Assembly: GCF_019219075.1 (NCBI RefSeq)
Contig: NZ_JAHUWJ010000011.1
Coordinates: forward strand, 124,001 to 188,000
Direction of reading: 5' to 3'
DNA from: Chitinophaga sp. sic0106
GTDB lineage: Bacteria > Bacteroidota > Bacteroidia > Chitinophagales > Chitinophagaceae
Length of the DNA stretch: 64,000 bases
Every line of letters begins with the position of its first letter. Position 1 is the stretch's first letter. This document shows, in pieces, positions 61,411-64,000 of the stretch. Made by a program: the position numbers and the translations under genes. The notes beneath the pieces were generated by a model. The model made no database searches, was not told where the DNA came from, and saw only the letters and a program-made list of their open reading frames with translations.

Positions 61411-61989
61411 ATGATATTGCCAATAGTAGCTTACGGACATCCGGTACTGAGAAAGGTCGCAGAAGATATTACCCCGGATTATCCCGAGTTAAAGGAATTG
61501 ATCGCTAACATGTGGCAAACCATGTACGCTTCCAATGGCGTAGGTATTGCCGCTCCTCAGATTAACAAAGCCATCCGCCTGTTTGTGGTCGACAGCAAAC
61601 AGATTATCGATAACCTGGAAGATGATGAAAAGAACGACTACCCGGGCGATGAAGGAATCAAAGAAGTATTTATCAACGCACATATCGTTGAAACTGGTGG
61701 TAAAGAATGGCCGTATAACGAAGGCTGCCTCAGCATCCCTAAAGTAAGGGAAGATGTGGACAGACCCGAATCCGTGACCCTCAGCTACGTAGACGAAAAC
61801 TTCCAGCCACAACAGAAAACATTCACCGGCGTTACCGCCCGCGTGATCCAGCATGAATACGACCATATCGACGGCGTCCTGTTCATCGATCACCTGAAGC
61901 CATTGAAACGCAGAATGTTAAAAAGTAAACTGGATGATATCACCAAAGGAAAGGTTAGGGTAGATTACAAAATGTCATTTCCTAAATAG
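61411..61989 (+). CDS. def: Peptide deformylase
   Basis: 192 residues. All three motifs are present: GVGIAAPQ (43-50), EGCLSIP with metal-binding Cys106, and QHEYDH (147-152) with the two metal His and the catalytic Glu. It removes the formyl group from new proteins. The insertion around residues 65-85 (NLEDDEKNDYPGDEG) is usual in Bacteroidota versions. The 165-base gap before it holds a small hairpin (CCTCGC / GCGAGG, 61311-61331) but no T-run; a weak A/T hairpin (61993-62015) follows the stop. Confidence 0.96.
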   Translation: MILPIVAYGHPVLRKVAEDITPDYPELKELIANMWQTMYASNGVGIAAPQINKAIRLFVVDSKQIIDNLEDDEKNDYPGDEGIKEVFINAHIVETGGKEWPYNEGCLSIPKVREDVDRPESVTLSYVDENFQPQQKTFTGVTARVIQHEYDHIDGVLFIDHLKPLKRRMLKSKLDDITKGKVRVDYKMSFPK

Positions 61990-62071
61990 GAAATTATTTT
62001 GTAATGTAAAATAATCCCTTTATTTTGGACTTATCAACCAACATCCATCAAAGTTTAACATCCATATCCTT

Positions 62072-62626
62072 TTGGCCGCTGCATCTACATACACGGAAGC
62101 TGAACTCGTTCAGGGCCTCAAAGCGAGGAATGAAAAGATTTTCAGCTATTTGTACGACCATTATTCCCCCGCATTATATGGTGTGGCCCTTAAGGTCATC
62201 GCAGATGAATCCACCGCCGGCGACGTGCTGCAGGAGGTATTTGTGAAGATCTGGCGAAGTATCGATAAATACGACGCTACTAAGGGCCGCCTCTTTACCT
62301 GGATGTTGAACATCGCCAGGAATACCGCCATCGACAGCCTCCGATCCAAAGCCTATAAACTCGACCAGAAAATTACCGACGTTGATAACCTCGCGCTCCT
62401 GAATGAACCATCGCTCGCCGTTTATCTCCAGGTAGATCATCTGGGCCTTAGCAAAGCAGTTGAACGACTCCAGAAAGAACAACGAACCATCATTGATCTG
62501 GCATACTATAAAGGCTGCACCCAGGAAGAAATATCCAAAGCACTTGATATACCGCTCGGCACCGTCAAAACCCGGATGCGCAACGCTATAATGCAATTAA
62601 GAGGGATTTTAAAACATCAATTGTAA
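62072..62626 (+). CDS. ECF RNA polymerase sigma factor
   Basis: 184 residues from a TTG start at 62072, since no ATG lies in frame before the conserved STYTEAELV; the paralogue at 63696 has the same kind of start. Region 2 about 25-90 (LYGVALKVIADESTAGDVLQEVFVKIW), region 4 about 130-180 (LQKEQRTIIDLAYYKG, TQEEISKALDIPLGTVKTRM). The anti-sigma gene begins 5 bases after its stop. No FecI-type hydrophobic tail. Controlled by that membrane anti-sigma, so it probably responds to envelope signals. Confidence 0.93.
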   Translation: MAAASTYTEAELVQGLKARNEKIFSYLYDHYSPALYGVALKVIADESTAGDVLQEVFVKIWRSIDKYDATKGRLFTWMLNIARNTAIDSLRSKAYKLDQKITDVDNLALLNEPSLAVYLQVDHLGLSKAVERLQKEQRTIIDLAYYKGCTQEEISKALDIPLGTVKTRMRNAIMQLRGILKHQL

Positions 62627-62631
62627 TCTAC

Positions 62632-63522
62632 GTGGACATAAACCATTACATATCATCAGGTGTCCTGGAAAGTTACGTATATGGCCTCCTCCCAGACGAT
62701 GAAGTCGCGGAAGTGGAAGCAATCGCCCTGCAATACCCAGAAGTAAAAGAAATTGTAGAAGACCTGCAGTTTCAGAAAGAAGAGTTTGTGAAATGTTATG
62801 CAGTCACCCCGCCACCGGAAATCAAAGCCAGGTTGATGCTCATCATCCGCAATGAAAGTACGCCCGAAGGTGAACTGATTCTTCCCCAGGAGCTCAGACT
62901 GAACAATCCGGTACCGCAGCCACCCGTATCTACACCAGTGGTAAAAATGAACACTGCCAACAGGAATAAAAATGAACGGCGCTGGAAAATCGTTGCCGCC
63001 GCCGCTATCGGAGTATTCCTTGTCAGTGTGGGCATCACTTTCTTTTTTGCTTCGGATTCCAACGATTATAAAGCCCGGTACGAACAACTCATTGCGGCAC
63101 AAAAGCAAATTACGGCAGATAAAGAACTGGAGTCCAATCAAACCGCCAGCCTGCAGGAAAGCGAAGAAGATAAAAAACTGATCAAAGATCCAAACGTTAT
63201 CTGGATCAAAGCAAATGGCTATGGAGCTCACCCGGATGGTGCGGTTACCATTGGCTGGAACCCGGCCTCCAAAGCAGTATACCTTATCAACTGGCGACTC
63301 CCCATGCCGCCGGAAGGTAAACAATACCACCTGCGCACCATCACCGATGGTAAACCCGCGGATGCAGGTATCCTGGAGATCAGCCCTTCCTCCAACGGCA
63401 AAATACAACACCTGAAAACAGCTACCACTCCGCAAACATTTGTTGTTACCCTGGAACCCACCGGCACCACAGGCGCTCCCAGCCAGGCCGAAATATACCA
63501 GGTAGTAGAATTGAATCAGTAG
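62632..63522 (+). CDS. Membrane anti-sigma factor, RskA C-terminal type
   Basis: 296 residues from a GTG start at 62632. The cytoplasmic N-terminus (ISSGVLESYVYGLLPDDEVAEVEAIA, a zinc-less anti-sigma helix bundle) is followed by a proline-rich linker, a membrane helix at about 119-140, a coiled segment (about 148-180, ARYEQLIAAQKQITADKELES) and a periplasmic RskA-like beta domain (AVTIGWNPASKAVYLINWRLPMPPEGKQYHL). It should hold the upstream ECF sigma inactive until its periplasmic domain is processed. Confidence 0.9.
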   Translation: MDINHYISSGVLESYVYGLLPDDEVAEVEAIALQYPEVKEIVEDLQFQKEEFVKCYAVTPPPEIKARLMLIIRNESTPEGELILPQELRLNNPVPQPPVSTPVVKMNTANRNKNERRWKIVAAAAIGVFLVSVGITFFFASDSNDYKARYEQLIAAQKQITADKELESNQTASLQESEEDKKLIKDPNVIWIKANGYGAHPDGAVTIGWNPASKAVYLINWRLPMPPEGKQYHLRTITDGKPADAGILEISPSSNGKIQHLKTATTPQTFVVTLEPTGTTGAPSQAEIYQVVELNQ

Positions 63523-63695
63523 GATTTTGAAAGTTCAAAGAATTGCGTATATTGCTTTAATAATACAACCCCGCGTTACACCATTATAAGATACTTCACT
63601 TTTGTTATTCACAACCTTGTTGTCTGATCAGCACCTGATCATCGTGCGTGTGCATTGTTTAATTTTTATTCATCGTAATAATTATATCCATTTTT
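63523..63695 (+). other. Intergenic region before the second ECF sigma gene
   Basis: 173 bp, A/T-rich, with TGATCA repeated twice five bases apart (TGATCAGCACCTGATCA, near 63627-63643). No clear terminator or promoter. It ends in a run of T that leads into the TTG start codon of the next gene. Confidence 0.5.
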
Positions 63696-64000
63696 TTGGA
63701 CTCGTCTTCAACATATACCGAGCAGGAACTGGTAGATGGCTTACGTAGCCGTAACCAGAAAATCTTCAGCTACCTCTATGACCAGTACTCCTCCACTTTA
63801 TATGGCGTAGTGGTCAAAGTGCTGAACGACCGCGCCCTCGCCGGTGACGTGCTCCAGGACGTATTCCTTAAAATCTGGAAAAATATTGACCAATATGATG
63901 AAGAGCGCGGTCGCCTGTTCACCTGGATGCTGAACATCTGCCGCAATACCGCCATCGATGTACTACGCTCTAAATCCCATAAGCTGGACCAAAAAATCCA
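63696..64000 (+). CDS. ECF RNA polymerase sigma factor, 5' part
   Basis: The first ~101 codons of a sigma-70 factor that runs off the window. The TTG at 63696 gives a start followed by DSSSTYTEQELVDGL, a close match to the start of the sigma at 62072 (STYTEAELVQGL). Region 2 is clear: LYGVVVKVLNDRALAGDVLQDVFLKIWKNIDQYD, then RGRLFTWMLNICRNTAIDVLRSK. A close tandem paralogue; an anti-sigma gene may follow outside the window. Confidence 0.88.
   Translation, partial: MDSSSTYTEQELVDGLRSRNQKIFSYLYDQYSSTLYGVVVKVLNDRALAGDVLQDVFLKIWKNIDQYDEERGRLFTWMLNICRNTAIDVLRSKSHKLDQKI

Overview
The window comes from a Bacteroidota chromosome, most likely a Chitinophaga-like member of Chitinophagaceae. Four things point there: a flexirubin / aryl-polyene type pigment cluster, six SusC/SusD outer-membrane uptake pairs, FecI/FecR-type trans-envelope signalling, and promoters with a -7 element of the form TAnnTTTG and a TTTG about 19-20 bp upstream. 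No tRNA, rRNA, CRISPR array, transposase or phage gene was seen. The genus is inferred from gene content only.

Layout. (1) 1-13520, plus strand: the 3' part of a tightly packed, often overlapping operon of flexirubin/APE type: ketosynthase end, catalytically degenerate ketosynthase, deacetylase, LolA-like carrier, lipoprotein, hotdog dehydratase-like protein, GT2-DUF2062, an MMPL-acyltransferase-methyltransferase fusion, FAD desaturase-like protein, C45 Ntn-hydrolase, AcpS and a PaaK-like adenylate-forming enzyme, closed by an intrinsic terminator. (2) 13590-14830: a small island of unrecognised or weakly recognised genes. (3) 14930-20557: DUF6702-like protein, HupE/UreJ membrane protein, M1 metallopeptidase, secreted esterase and an alginate-lyase-like protein. 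(4) 20760-37586, minus strand: ECF sigma, FecR, SusC with an STN signalling domain, SusD, then two more SusC/SusD pairs. (5) 37735-39896: divergent AraC-type and LacI-type regulators at the centre. (6) 40115-56599, plus strand: three further SusC/SusD pairs separated by long leaders that carry promoters, hairpins with T-runs, LacI-type palindromes and a duplicated leader. (7) 56744-64000: housekeeping genes (mutS, SpoU-type RNA methyltransferase, UbiA prenyltransferase, ruvX, def) and two tandem paralogous ECF-sigma genes, the first followed by an anti-sigma gene.

How it may work together. The pigment operon appears to hold the chain-modifying, activating, exporting and acyl-transferring half of a polyene pathway. 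The central region reads as a mirror-image uptake locus: the leftward arm is predicted to respond to substrate through the STN-SusC/FecR/ECF cascade, and the rightward arm through the LacI protein, whose likely palindromes (core TAAAACGTTTTA) occur before each of the three rightward SusC genes. No glycoside hydrolase accompanies the six pairs. The only nearby candidate degradative enzymes are the esterase and the alginate-lyase-like protein, so the substrate is unknown.
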